Below, piece by piece: positions 29,704-37,418 of a stretch of DNA of 39,060 nt. Both the position numbers and the translations under genes were made by a program. The notes under the pieces were generated by a model. The model did no database searches and had not been told where the DNA came from. It worked only from the letters and a program-made list of their open reading frames with translations. The number at the start of each line of letters is the position of its first letter. Within the stretch, counting starts at the first letter, position 1. Source of the DNA: Elusimicrobiota bacterium (GTDB lineage: Bacteria > Elusimicrobiota > Elusimicrobia > UBA1565 > UBA9628); NCBI GenBank assembly GCA_016212855.1, contig JACRDP010000011.1, positions 76,120 through 115,179 on the forward strand, read 5' to 3'.

Positions 29704-31455
29704 ATGAGACTACTTCTGATTGCTGCAAGCGTATTCGTATTTCTGTCCGGAGCCCCGCTCCAAAGCTCGGCTCAGCAGGCAATTAAAAATACTCCCTCTT
29801 CGGGGCGCATTCTTGTTTTCGACGCAAAATCTCTCACGAATCAACCACCGCTACGAAAGCCCTCCGCCTTCAGTTCCGAAGGCGATCCCCTTGCCCCGGA
29901 GCAGACCTTCGGCAAGAAGGCGAAAATTGCAGGCATTCTCTCGAATGAAGAGGGCACATATCTCGTTGCCGACATGGTCGGCACTAACGAGCGCATCTAT
30001 TTCTTCTATGGCGGCACCATAGATGGGAATAGAATTCCCTTGCCGCCAGGAACCCACCTTGAAAGCGCTCCTGTGTCGGCGAAACCCATCATAGCTGATG
30101 GGAAGAAGGCCGCGGTCCCCCCCACGCAGTTACCGCCTATTGCACAGCCAAAGGATAGCAGTGCCGGCGCGAATCTAACGGGGTGGGCACTCGCGGTATT
30201 TTTTTCACTATGCGCAGGCGTTCTTGGAACATGGTATCGCGAAGCGCGCAGCCAGCTTGAGCAATATAAGCCGCTCATAAATATCGACATGGAACTCGTC
30301 ACCCGGCAAAAGGCGGTTTCAATCGCGCAGTCTAGGGAACAAGAGATCTTAAAGAGCCTTGCCGAGAGCCAGGCCCAGCTTGCAAAGTTAGCTTCGGACA
30401 TCGCCATCCTCACGGACGATCACGATTTGTTGTCGGCCGGCTTCTACAAGCCGCGATATGCATTCGCCGACGCCAAACAATATGCCGAACGTCTTGAAGA
30501 AATCAGAGATCGTCAGAAAAGGATGATCAAGGAGAAGACGGCCATTATCTGTAGCACGGAGTGGAGCGTTGGAAACTCTAGGGCCGAAGGAAAGAAGATG
30601 ACAGATCGAACCATTAAACTCGGCCTTGCCGCCTTCAACGTCCAATGCGACAACGAGATATTCTCCGTTCGTTTCGATAACATCGACCGCTCAGAGCTGA
30701 AGATGGCGAAAATACGGGAGAACGTGGACCGTCTTCTTGAGCCCAATCGCTGTAAAATTGTGGAACCTTTCTTTAAGTTGAAGCTGGAGGAACTCTACCT
30801 CGCATACGAATACGAGGAACAGCGCGAGAAGGAAAAGGAAGAGCAGCGCATGCTTCGCGAGCAGATACGCGAAGAGGAAAAGGCCCGCCGCGAAGCGGAG
30901 CGTGCGGAAGTGGACGCCAGGCGCGAAGAAGAGCGGTTTGCCAAAGCGCTGGTAAAAGCCAAGGAGGAGCTCGAGGAGAAATCCGGCGCCGAACGGGAGG
31001 CGCACGCGACCAAAGTCGCCGAGCTCGAGGCGCTACTCCAGGCCGCGAATGAGAAGAAGGCTCGGGCCAAATCTCTTGCCGAGCAGACACGCATGGGTCA
31101 TGTTTACATCATCTCCAACATCGGCTCGTTCGGAGAAAACGTCTTTAAGATTGGGATGACTCGGCGCTGGGATCCGATGGACAGAATCTGGGAGTTGAGC
31201 GACGCATCTGTTCCGTTTGATTTCGATGTCCACGCCCTAGTGAAATCGGATGATGCGCCTGCGTTGGAACGAAAGCTTCATATGGCGTTTATCAATCACC
31301 GAATCAATAAGGTTAATGAGCGTAAAGAATTCTTTAAGGTCAGCCTCGAGGAAATCGCGGAAGAATGTCGGCGACATCATGGGTCTGAGTTGGAGCTTAC
31401 GCTTATCGCCGAAGCAAAGGAGTATCGCCAAACTGTCGCTCTAGCATCGAGCTAG
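29704..31455 (+). CDS. Membrane-anchored DUF4041 / GIY-YIG (T5orf172, Mug113) protein
   Basis: 583 residues. A signal peptide-like start (MRLLLIAASVFVFLSGAPL, cleavable after SSAQ) is followed by ~130 polar residues, a membrane helix near 157-178 (GWALAVFFSLCAGVLGTWY), a coiled coil, a DUF4041 domain about 249-365 (FADAKQYAERLEEIRDRQK; AIICSTEWSVGNSRAEGKKM), a long charged coiled coil to ~460, and a C-terminal T5orf172-type GIY-YIG domain starting GHVYIISNIGSFGENVFKIG and including MTRRWDPMDRIWELSDASVP and ALERKLHMAF. DUF4041 plus this GIY-YIG domain is common in phages and defence loci, usually as a soluble protein. Here the nuclease-like part would face the cytoplasm if the helix crosses once after a cleaved signal. 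Catalysis is inferred. Confidence 0.85.
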   Translation: MRLLLIAASVFVFLSGAPLQSSAQQAIKNTPSSGRILVFDAKSLTNQPPLRKPSAFSSEGDPLAPEQTFGKKAKIAGILSNEEGTYLVADMVGTNERIYFFYGGTIDGNRIPLPPGTHLESAPVSAKPIIADGKKAAVPPTQLPPIAQPKDSSAGANLTGWALAVFFSLCAGVLGTWYREARSQLEQYKPLINIDMELVTRQKAVSIAQSREQEILKSLAESQAQLAKLASDIAILTDDHDLLSAGFYKPRYAFADAKQYAERLEEIRDRQKRMIKEKTAIICSTEWSVGNSRAEGKKMTDRTIKLGLAAFNVQCDNEIFSVRFDNIDRSELKMAKIRENVDRLLEPNRCKIVEPFFKLKLEELYLAYEYEEQREKEKEEQRMLREQIREEEKARREAERAEVDARREEERFAKALVKAKEELEEKSGAEREAHATKVAELEALLQAANEKKARAKSLAEQTRMGHVYIISNIGSFGENVFKIGMTRRWDPMDRIWELSDASVPFDFDVHALVKSDDAPALERKLHMAFINHRINKVNERKEFFKVSLEEIAEECRRHHGSELELTLIAEAKEYRQTVALASS

Positions 31456-31462
31456 GCAACCT

Positions 31463-31927
31463 ATGAAACCAATCGATATTCTCCGAGAGGATTTCGCGCA
31501 AACCCTTGGCTTTATCGACAAGTGCGATGACCACATATTCAAGATCAAGAACTGGGCCCTTCTCACCTCTTCAGCTGTAATCGCCTTCGCTGTCGCACAA
31601 GATCATGACTCTTTTGCTCTAGCCAACCTTGTGCTGCTGCTTGCCTTCCTCTATCTGGAACTGATTTACAAGTCTTTCCAGGACACGGCCATAGAACATA
31701 CCACCGACATATCGAAACGTATTGATAAATACCTGGCTGATCCTTCGAATGCCAACCTGCTCGCGGGCTACAGGCATGGCTTTGGCCGAAAACTCCGCTA
31801 TCCCTCAGTCTATCGAGTATTCAGCATTCTCCCCGACCCAGACCACGGGCATTTCAGAAACTTCTATGGCCTTCTTGCAGTGTTCTCAATCGGTGCGTTT
31901 GTAGTGGCACGTTATGTTTCTAAATAA
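31463..31927 (+). CDS. Small membrane protein with SLATT-like layout
   Basis: 154 residues. Two adjacent hydrophobic stretches follow the basic N-terminal helix (WALLTSSAVIAFAVAQ and LANLVLLLAFLYLELIY), then a soluble loop with SVYRVFSILPDPDHGHFRNF, then a last helix (FYGLLAVFSIGAFVVARYV). This helix-pair plus soluble part resembles small pore-forming effector types (SLATT/2TM) of nucleotide-signalling defence systems, but no nucleotide cyclase is present and the match is by layout only. It starts 7 bases after the GIY-YIG gene, so it is in the same operon; it is the last gene of the island. Confidence 0.65.
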   Translation: MKPIDILREDFAQTLGFIDKCDDHIFKIKNWALLTSSAVIAFAVAQDHDSFALANLVLLLAFLYLELIYKSFQDTAIEHTTDISKRIDKYLADPSNANLLAGYRHGFGRKLRYPSVYRVFSILPDPDHGHFRNFYGLLAVFSIGAFVVARYVSK

Positions 31928-32003
31928 CCGACACAGCCGCCCTGCGTTTTATACCGTGCCGTTAGATCGAGGATAAGGTGGGATTTTGAGCGTGGCCAGC
32001 GCC

Positions 32004-32020
32004 GCGCGAGATGCTCGCGC
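32004..32020 (-). terminator. Hairpin at the end of the minus-strand housekeeping operon
   Basis: GCGCGAG, loop ATG, CTCGCGC: a perfect 7-base-pair stem whose edge touches the stop codon of the membrane gene. No T-run follows on the minus strand. It lies between two convergent transcription units. Confidence 0.35.
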
Positions 32021-32958
32021 TAAACTTTAAGCCGCGCCGTTAAAAACGCGAGCGCAAACAGCGCCCGCGTAGGCAGGTCAATCAAGACGGAGAACATCCC
32101 CTCCGTGCGCGCTGAGTTGAGGTCCTCTCCGAGCCACAAAATCAGCAGCAGCGACCCCGCGAACCGCCACACAGCGGCGATCTTCGCATTGCGCGAGTCC
32201 GCAAGAGCCGTCGAGTCGAAATACGCGCGCTCCTTCCAGAGCCGCCAACTCACGACCCCGAAAGCCGCCGTCCAAGCCCCCACGAAGAAATACATCAGAA
32301 TGGAGGGCAGTTCGATGAGCATGCACAAGCGCGCGACGATGCGCGCCCCGGGAAGCCAAATCGAAAAAGCCGCGACGGCCCACATCCAATCCGACCGGTC
32401 CCCCTCGCCTTCTTCTGAGAGATGGAGGACGCGACGCGAAAGCTTCCAGGCCCCCCAAGCGAAAAGGAGATCGGCCAAAAGCCACGTCGCCCCCAGCATG
32501 CGCTCGGCCCGGTAGAAGTTGAAGGCAGTGTGAACGCCGTAGACGACCAAGGAAGCGCCCAACCCGAAGGCGAGAAAAACGACCGTGACCAGCGGCGGCT
32601 CAGGGTTATCCTCCGTACGCGGCACCACCCGAGCGGCCAAATGCGAGCCGAGAACCGCGATCATCCCCCAATCGAACAGCGCGCAAGGAACCGAGAGCCA
32701 GTCGATGCCCAAGGGATGGAATCCGTGCTGAAGGTCCTTGGAGTAGATTCCGCCGTAGAACAGGCCCAGAGCGGCGCCGGCCGTGAAAAGAACGGCGTCA
32801 TCGACCTTACGCCTATGTCGAAGCGCCTCCAACAACAAGAAGAACCAAAAGTACGGAAAGACCAGGTGCCACGGCTGTACCGCGTCCCACCCGAGACGCA
32901 CCGCGTCGCCGCTGATGAGCAGCGCCAGCAAGGCCGCGACCGCGGCCCGCGCGTACAC
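32020..32958 (-). CDS. Multipass membrane protein of unknown function
   Basis: 312 residues from a GTG start. About eight hydrophobic segments, for example AAVAALLALLISGDAVRLGW, VFPYFWFFLLLEAL, FTAGAALGLFYGGIY, VTVVFLAFGLGASLVVYGV and FFVGAWTAAFGVVSWRLW. Aromatic and charged residues flank the helices; no transport or enzyme motif is recognised. The GTG overlaps the TAG stop of ridA by one base (TAGTG), so it belongs to the end of the same operon. Base composition is that of the host, unlike the neighbouring island. Function unknown. Confidence 0.7.
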   Translation of the reverse strand: MYARAAVAALLALLISGDAVRLGWDAVQPWHLVFPYFWFFLLLEALRHRRKVDDAVLFTAGAALGLFYGGIYSKDLQHGFHPLGIDWLSVPCALFDWGMIAVLGSHLAARVVPRTEDNPEPPLVTVVFLAFGLGASLVVYGVHTAFNFYRAERMLGATWLLADLLFAWGAWKLSRRVLHLSEEGEGDRSDWMWAVAAFSIWLPGARIVARLCMLIELPSILMYFFVGAWTAAFGVVSWRLWKERAYFDSTALADSRNAKIAAVWRFAGSLLLILWLGEDLNSARTEGMFSVLIDLPTRALFALAFLTARLKV

Positions 32959-33359
32959 TAAGATCTAACCGCGATCGCGTCGATCTCGACTCCCGCGCCC
33001 TTGGGGAGAGCCGACACCTGCACGGTCGCCCGCGCCGGAAACGGCGAGCGAAACCGCTTCGCGTACGCTTCGTTCATCTCGGCGAATTTCGAGAGGTCGG
33101 TCATGTACACGGTGGTTTTAACGACCGCATCCATGGTCAGCCCCGCGCCGAGAAGAACCTCGAGGACGTTCTGCAGGCATTGCGCCGTCTGATCCGCGAC
33201 GGACCCCGTGACGAGGGAGCCGTCGGGCTTGAGCGGCGTCTGCCCCGACACGAACACGTGATCGCCGGCCGAGATGCCCTGAGAGTAAGGCCCGATCGCC
33301 GTCGGCGCCTTGGCCGTGATGACCGGGACGATCTTTTTCTCGGAAAGTCCGTCGCTCAT
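32958..33359 (-). CDS. ridA: RidA family reactive enamine/imine deaminase
   Basis: 133 residues, close to the usual ~128. APTAIGPYSQGI is the N-terminal family signature, followed by FVSGQTPLKPDG, DQTAQCLQNVLEVL, VVKTTVYMTDLSKFAEMNE and FPARATVQVSALPKGAGVEIDAIA, which contains the key Arg (PARATV) and Glu (VEIDAIA) of active RidA. The enzyme removes reactive 2-aminoacrylate and related imines formed by PLP enzymes. It forms trimers in the cytoplasm. The ATG overlaps the rho stop (ATGA). Confidence 0.93.
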   Translation of the reverse strand: MSDGLSEKKIVPVITAKAPTAIGPYSQGISAGDHVFVSGQTPLKPDGSLVTGSVADQTAQCLQNVLEVLLGAGLTMDAVVKTTVYMTDLSKFAEMNEAYAKRFRSPFPARATVQVSALPKGAGVEIDAIAVRS

Positions 33360-34516
33360 TTCAGGGACTCCAGAAGCGCCTTGTTGGTTTTGTACACGCG
33401 CATCATTTCAGTGAGGTGCTTAATGGCCTCGATGTCGCCCATGCCCGCCACGAGACGACGAAGCTTGTACACGCCTTCCAGGTACTCCGGCGGGAACAGC
33501 TTTTCTTCTTTGCGGGTGCCGCTGTCGCGAACCTTCAGCGCCGGAAAAATGCGCTGCTCGGCCGCCTGGCGATACAACACCAGCTCCATGTTGCCCGTGC
33601 CTTTAAACTCCTGGAAGATGATGTCGTCCATCTTCGAGCCCGTGTCGACGAGGATCGTCGCGAGGATCGTCAGTGATCCCGCCCCCTCGAGCTTACGAGC
33701 CGCGCCGAAGAAGCGGCGCGGAATTTCCATGGCGCGAGAGTCGAGACCGCCGGACATGGTCCGTGAGCCCGTCGCGAACTGGTTGTACACGCGCGCCAGG
33801 CGCGTGAGCGAGTCGAGCAGGATGAACACGTCCTCACCCGCGACGACCTTCTCAAGAGCCGTGCGGAACAGGTCCTCGGCGATTTTCTTGTGCTGCTGAT
33901 AAGTCTGGTCGGAAGAGGACGCCCAGACCTCGGCCGGCACGGAGCGCTTGAAGTCGGTGACTTCTTCCGGGCGCTCGTCGACGAGAAGGCAGTACTGACG
34001 GACCTTCGGATCGAACTCGTGGATCGCGTTCGAGACTTGTTTGAGGAAGGTCGTCTTACCCGCCTTGGGAGGAGCCACGATGAGGCCGCGCGTGCCCTTG
34101 CCGATAGGCGCCAACAAATCGAGCGCGCGCATCGACGGGTCGGTGGAGCCCTTTTCAAGCTGGAACCACTGATAGGGATCGACCGGGATGAGAGCGGAGA
34201 AGGCCTGCTCGACATCGGAGCGAACGGGAGCCTGCGGGACCTGCGGAGGCCGCTGGCCGCCGCCGTTGGGAGGACGGTTGTAGTGCTGGCCGCCCTGGCG
34301 CTGCTGCTGGCCGTGCTGCTGCTGGCCGCCGCCGCCTTGGCCGCCGCTGCGGCCGCGTCCGCCGCGGCGACGTCGCCGCCGGCGTCCGCCGTCGCCCTGC
34401 CCCTGGCCGCCTTGGCCCTGAGGCTGGCCGCCCTGATGGGCGTGCTGGCGCGGAGGCTGGTCGCCCTGAGGCGCTCCCGAATCTCCGGTTTGTCCGTTCG
34501 TCTCTTCGTTCATCAT
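33356..34516 (-). CDS. rho: Transcription termination factor Rho with low-complexity N-terminus, OB domain apparently missing
   Basis: 386 residues. The ATPase core is unmistakable: KGSTDPSMRALDLLAPIGKG, Walker A APPKAGKTT at 148-156, LLVDERPEEVTDFKRSV, Walker B VFILLDSLTRLARVYN, and the Q- and R-loop regions LATILVDTGSKMDDII and GTGNMELVLYR. Rho is a hexameric RNA helicase that ends transcription. Residues 1-100 are Gly/Gln/Arg/Pro-rich (an Arg run at 45-51) and pass directly into the core; the usual cold-shock/OB primary RNA-binding domain between N-terminus and core is not visible. The start could be either of two adjacent ATGs (34516 or 34513); GAGAGG lies just upstream. It starts 6 bases after the preceding gene. 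Confidence 0.93.
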   Translation of the reverse strand: MMNEETNGQTGDSGAPQGDQPPRQHAHQGGQPQGQGGQGQGDGGRRRRRRRGGRGRSGGQGGGGQQQHGQQQRQGGQHYNRPPNGGGQRPPQVPQAPVRSDVEQAFSALIPVDPYQWFQLEKGSTDPSMRALDLLAPIGKGTRGLIVAPPKAGKTTFLKQVSNAIHEFDPKVRQYCLLVDERPEEVTDFKRSVPAEVWASSSDQTYQQHKKIAEDLFRTALEKVVAGEDVFILLDSLTRLARVYNQFATGSRTMSGGLDSRAMEIPRRFFGAARKLEGAGSLTILATILVDTGSKMDDIIFQEFKGTGNMELVLYRQAAEQRIFPALKVRDSGTRKEEKLFPPEYLEGVYKLRRLVAGMGDIEAIKHLTEMMRVYKTNKALLESLK

Positions 34517-34522
34517 CTCTAT

Positions 34523-35110
34523 TTAACCTCTCGAAATTTTAGCGCCCGACCACATCTCTTCGGCCCCGGGAAATTCCCCGGGCCAGCGGCTGTCAAGCGC
34601 CTTGAGCGCGTGACCAAGGAAAACGGCGGCGGCGGGAAGGACCTCTTCGGCCTTGCGTCCCGGCCGCGTCGCTTCGGCGAAGACGTGGCCCCAAGGAAGG
34701 CCCTGGGCCGAGCCGCGGGCGAAATCGGCGACGGAGCCCAGCACGGCCTCGATGGCCGCGGCGGGAACGTCGTAGGCTTCGCCCCGTTCGCGCAGGCGCA
34801 CGCTCGGCCAATGCGTTTCCCAGTCCGGATCCTGGAGCTCGGAAAGCGCCGCGACGGCGCGCGACGTCGAGTCTTTTTCGGAAACCCAGCGCATCATGAG
34901 GCAGATTTCGGCGAGGCCGCGGAGGATCGGCAGGGCCTCGTTGGCGAGCCCCCTTTCGGATAAAGCCATCACCGCGTTGGCCTGCGCGATCGCGCGGGCG
35001 GCCATGATCATGAGGGCCCGGTCGGCCGGGTCGTTGGGCGACAGCTTGCGCCCGACGCGCGAGAAGCCCGCGTCGACGCGAGTTTTGGCGAGACCCGTCA
35101 GGGCGATCAT
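34523..35110 (-). CDS. DUF5677-like protein of unknown function
   Basis: 195 residues from the ATG at 35110, 5 bases after the murI stop; a longer frame upstream runs inside murI and is rejected. The predicted structure is all-helical. ANAVMALSERGLANEALPILRGLAEICLMMRWVSEKD resembles the helical pattern of DUF5677 proteins, but is given here only as its parts (ANEALPILRGLAEICLMMRW is the core). No catalytic residues can be named. It sits between murI and rho in a conserved-looking housekeeping operon. The family match is by pattern and uncertain. Confidence 0.6.
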   Translation of the reverse strand: MIALTGLAKTRVDAGFSRVGRKLSPNDPADRALMIMAARAIAQANAVMALSERGLANEALPILRGLAEICLMMRWVSEKDSTSRAVAALSELQDPDWETHWPSVRLRERGEAYDVPAAAIEAVLGSVADFARGSAQGLPWGHVFAEATRPGRKAEEVLPAAAVFLGHALKALDSRWPGEFPGAEEMWSGAKISRG

Positions 35111-35115
35111 GTCTT

Positions 35116-35928
35116 TCAATCGAATTTGTGGAGCTTGACCTTGGAGACCGGGGTGCCGAGCATGCGGCGAGCCAGGCGGCCGAAGCGCTCGGGCGCGTCG
35201 GAGGCGTAGAACTCGCGGCGGCCCTTGCGGCCGCGCGGCGCGCGCAGGCCGAGCTTGCAGAGGACGCTCTCGGTCTCGCGCGCGATTTCTTCGGCGGAGT
35301 CGATGAGGCGCACGCGCGAGCCCATCACTTTCGCCAGAACCGGTTTGAGGTACGGATAGTGGGTGCAGCCCAGGATGACGGTGTCGACCTTCGCCGCCCT
35401 GAGCGGAGCGGAGTATTTCTTCGCCACGGCCTCGACGACCTCGCCCGTCCACCAGCCTTCTTCGACGAGCGGAACGAACAGCGGGCAGGCGGCGGAGGAC
35501 ACGCGCGCTCCCTTCCTAAGCTTCTTGATCGCCTTCACGTACGCCTCGGACTTCACCGTGGCTTCCGTGCCGATGACGCCGATGCGCCCGCCGCGGGAAA
35601 CGCCCAAAGCCGCGCGCGCGCCAGGTTCGATGACGCCGACGACGGGGATCTTCACCACCTTGCGGATGGCGGGAAGCGCCCAGGCCGAGGAGGTGTTGCA
35701 GGCGACGACGAGAAGCTTGATACCCCGGCCGGCGAGGAACTTCGCGACTTCGGAGGAGAAGCGCGCGATCGCCTCCGGGGATTTCGAGCCGTACGGAACG
35801 TGGGCGGTGTCACCGAAATAGATGAGCGATTCCTCGGGCATGCGCCGCGCGAGGACTTTGAAGACGGTCAGGCCGCCGAGGCCCGAGTCGAACACGCCGA
35901 TGGGCGCGGTTTTCTTCATTCGAGCCAT
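35116..35928 (-). CDS. murI: Glutamate racemase
   Basis: 270 residues. VFDSGLGGLTV (Asp14, Ser15), FGDTAHVPYG, VVACNTSSAWAL with catalytic Cys77, GVIEPGARAAL, GVIGTEATV, CPLFVPLVEEGWW and GCTHYPYL with catalytic Cys188 are all present. The enzyme makes D-glutamate for peptidoglycan in the cytoplasm. The start at 35928 is preferred because GGAGG lies 5 bases upstream; an ATG at 35919 would instead overlap the amidase stop as ATGA. Adjacent to a cell wall amidase, which fits its role. Confidence 0.95.
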   Translation of the reverse strand: MARMKKTAPIGVFDSGLGGLTVFKVLARRMPEESLIYFGDTAHVPYGSKSPEAIARFSSEVAKFLAGRGIKLLVVACNTSSAWALPAIRKVVKIPVVGVIEPGARAALGVSRGGRIGVIGTEATVKSEAYVKAIKKLRKGARVSSAACPLFVPLVEEGWWTGEVVEAVAKKYSAPLRAAKVDTVILGCTHYPYLKPVLAKVMGSRVRLIDSAEEIARETESVLCKLGLRAPRGRKGRREFYASDAPERFGRLARRMLGTPVSKVKLHKFD

Positions 35929-37418
35929 CCCTGCCTCCGCGCGTAGTCCGCGATGCCGGCCGCCACGCCCTCGGCCATGGTGCGCCGGAAGCGGCGCGAG
36001 GCGAGGCGGGCTTCGTCTTTGACGTGGCTGACGAAGGCCATTTCGACGAGAATCGCGGGGGCGTGCGTGCCCCGGAGAACGTAGAAGCCGGCCTGCTTCG
36101 CCCCGCGCGCGGCGACGTCCACGCGCTTGCCGATGGCTTTTTCCGAGAGCGCCGAGAAAGCGGCCGACTCGTTGATCATCTCGGTCTTGGTCATGGCGAG
36201 GAGGATGGCCTTGGCGGTTTCGTCCTGCGGATTCTTGCCTTCGAGCTCGAGCACCGAGTTTTCCGCGTCCGCGATCGCCTCGGCCGCGGGATCGGAGGCG
36301 GTCTCGGACACCGAGTACACTTCAAAGCCGTTCTCGTGCTTGTTGCTCGCGGCGTTGCAATGGAGGGACACGAACAGGTCCGCGTTTTTCTCGTTCGCCA
36401 GCTCGGAGCGCTCGGATAGAGGAATGAACACGTCCTCGTCGCGCGTCATGACCACGTCGAAGTCGCCGCGCTCCTTGAGGACGTTCGCCAACTCATGAGC
36501 GGCGGCCAAGTTGACGTCTTTCTCGCGCGTGCCGTGGCCGCCCGTGGCGCCGGGATCCTTGCCGCCGTGGCCGGGGTCGATGACGATCAAGCGCCGTTTC
36601 TTCTCGCCCGATGGCTGGGCGGCCTTGGCGGGGGCCGGTATTTTCGCGGCCGCCACGGGGGCCTCGTCCGAGATCTCCGCGCCGGGAGCGTACACGTCGA
36701 GGGCGACGCGACGGGGATCGGTCAGCTCGACGGCGCGCCATTTTTGGCCGTTCACGGCGAAGCGAATGGAGAGCCGCACGAGCTTGGCTTCCTGCTTGAA
36801 GGCGTAGGAGGCGACGACGCCGTCGTCGATCTCGGTCTTCTCGTCGCCCTCGGCGACGCCGTAGTCGAAGACGAGCTCCGCGCCGCCGGTGCCGCGCGCG
36901 GAGGCCCGGTAAACGGCGTCGGGCGCCAGTTCGACGGCCAGGCGCGTGCGTCCCTTGTAGGAGAAGACCCGGGGCGAGCCGATCGTCCCGGTCTTTTCGA
37001 CTACGACCGTTTTCATGCGCTCGTCGTAGCGCGTCTGGAAGCCGCTCCAGGCCGAGAAGTCGGCGCCGGACAGGAAGGAGAGCGGAATGAAGGCGCGCGA
37101 GGTCCGCACGAGCAGGGGCTCGCCCATCTTGAATTCCTGGTCGCCGGCCTTGACCGTCTTCGACTCGGCGACGAACTGCAGGGCGCGCCCGCGCAGGCTC
37201 AGCTGCACGCGTCCCGACACGGCGTACCAGTATACCTGGCCGCCGTACAGCGCGCCGGCGCTTTTCGCGTCGAGGAACAGCTTCCCGTCGGCCCGGTACG
37301 TCTCGGCCGCGTCCTGCGGCTTGCCGGCGACGACGACGGCGACCTCGTCCGCTCGGGACCCCATGGGTCCCGCGCAAAGAGTGAACAACGCCGCCGACAC
37401 AAGGACGAGTTTCTTCAT
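35916..37418 (-). CDS. N-acetylmuramoyl-L-alanine amidase (Amidase_3) with AMIN-like N-terminus
   Basis: 500 residues with a signal peptide (MKKLVLVSAALFTLCAGPMGS). Next a copper amine oxidase N-terminal-like domain (~25-140: FLDAKSAGALYGGQVYWY, FIPLSFLSG), an AMIN-like beta domain (~145-245: RVFSYKGRTRLAVELAPDA), a linker, and the catalytic Amidase_3 domain: IVIDPGHGGKDPGA (zinc His), GTREKDVNL (zinc Glu), FVSLHCNAA (zinc His) and ILVEMAFVSH (catalytic Glu). It cleaves the peptide from the glycan chain of peptidoglycan, usually in cell separation; AMIN domains target such enzymes to the envelope. The ATG directly follows the TAA of the RNase E/G gene with no gap. The 3' end overlaps murI by 13 bases. 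Confidence 0.93.
   Translation of the reverse strand: MKKLVLVSAALFTLCAGPMGSRADEVAVVVAGKPQDAAETYRADGKLFLDAKSAGALYGGQVYWYAVSGRVQLSLRGRALQFVAESKTVKAGDQEFKMGEPLLVRTSRAFIPLSFLSGADFSAWSGFQTRYDERMKTVVVEKTGTIGSPRVFSYKGRTRLAVELAPDAVYRASARGTGGAELVFDYGVAEGDEKTEIDDGVVASYAFKQEAKLVRLSIRFAVNGQKWRAVELTDPRRVALDVYAPGAEISDEAPVAAAKIPAPAKAAQPSGEKKRRLIVIDPGHGGKDPGATGGHGTREKDVNLAAAHELANVLKERGDFDVVMTRDEDVFIPLSERSELANEKNADLFVSLHCNAASNKHENGFEVYSVSETASDPAAEAIADAENSVLELEGKNPQDETAKAILLAMTKTEMINESAAFSALSEKAIGKRVDVAARGAKQAGFYVLRGTHAPAILVEMAFVSHVKDEARLASRRFRRTMAEGVAAGIADYARRQGWLE
35934..35938 (-). promoter_or_regulatory. Shine-Dalgarno GGAGG deciding the murI start
   Basis: GGAGG on the minus strand, inside the end of the amidase gene, 5 bases before the ATG at 35928. 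It favours this start over the ATG at 35919. Confidence 0.6.

Larger units (their letters stand above)
26072..31927 (+). mobile_element. Lower-GC acquired island carrying candidate defence genes
   Basis: All six genes here are on the plus strand and have visibly lower GC and different codon use from both flanks, which are minus-strand host operons. Content (ATPase/TOPRIM pair, two nuclease-like proteins, membrane proteins) is typical of defence islands. No integrase, transposase, tRNA or clear end repeats are visible, so the mode of entry is unknown and the borders are approximate. Confidence 0.55.

Noticed and set aside
35111-35452. Upstream extension of the DUF5677-like gene inside murI
   Set aside because: The extension is an out-of-frame reading of murI with an Arg/Gly-rich translation; the ATG at 35110 sits 5 bases after the murI stop.
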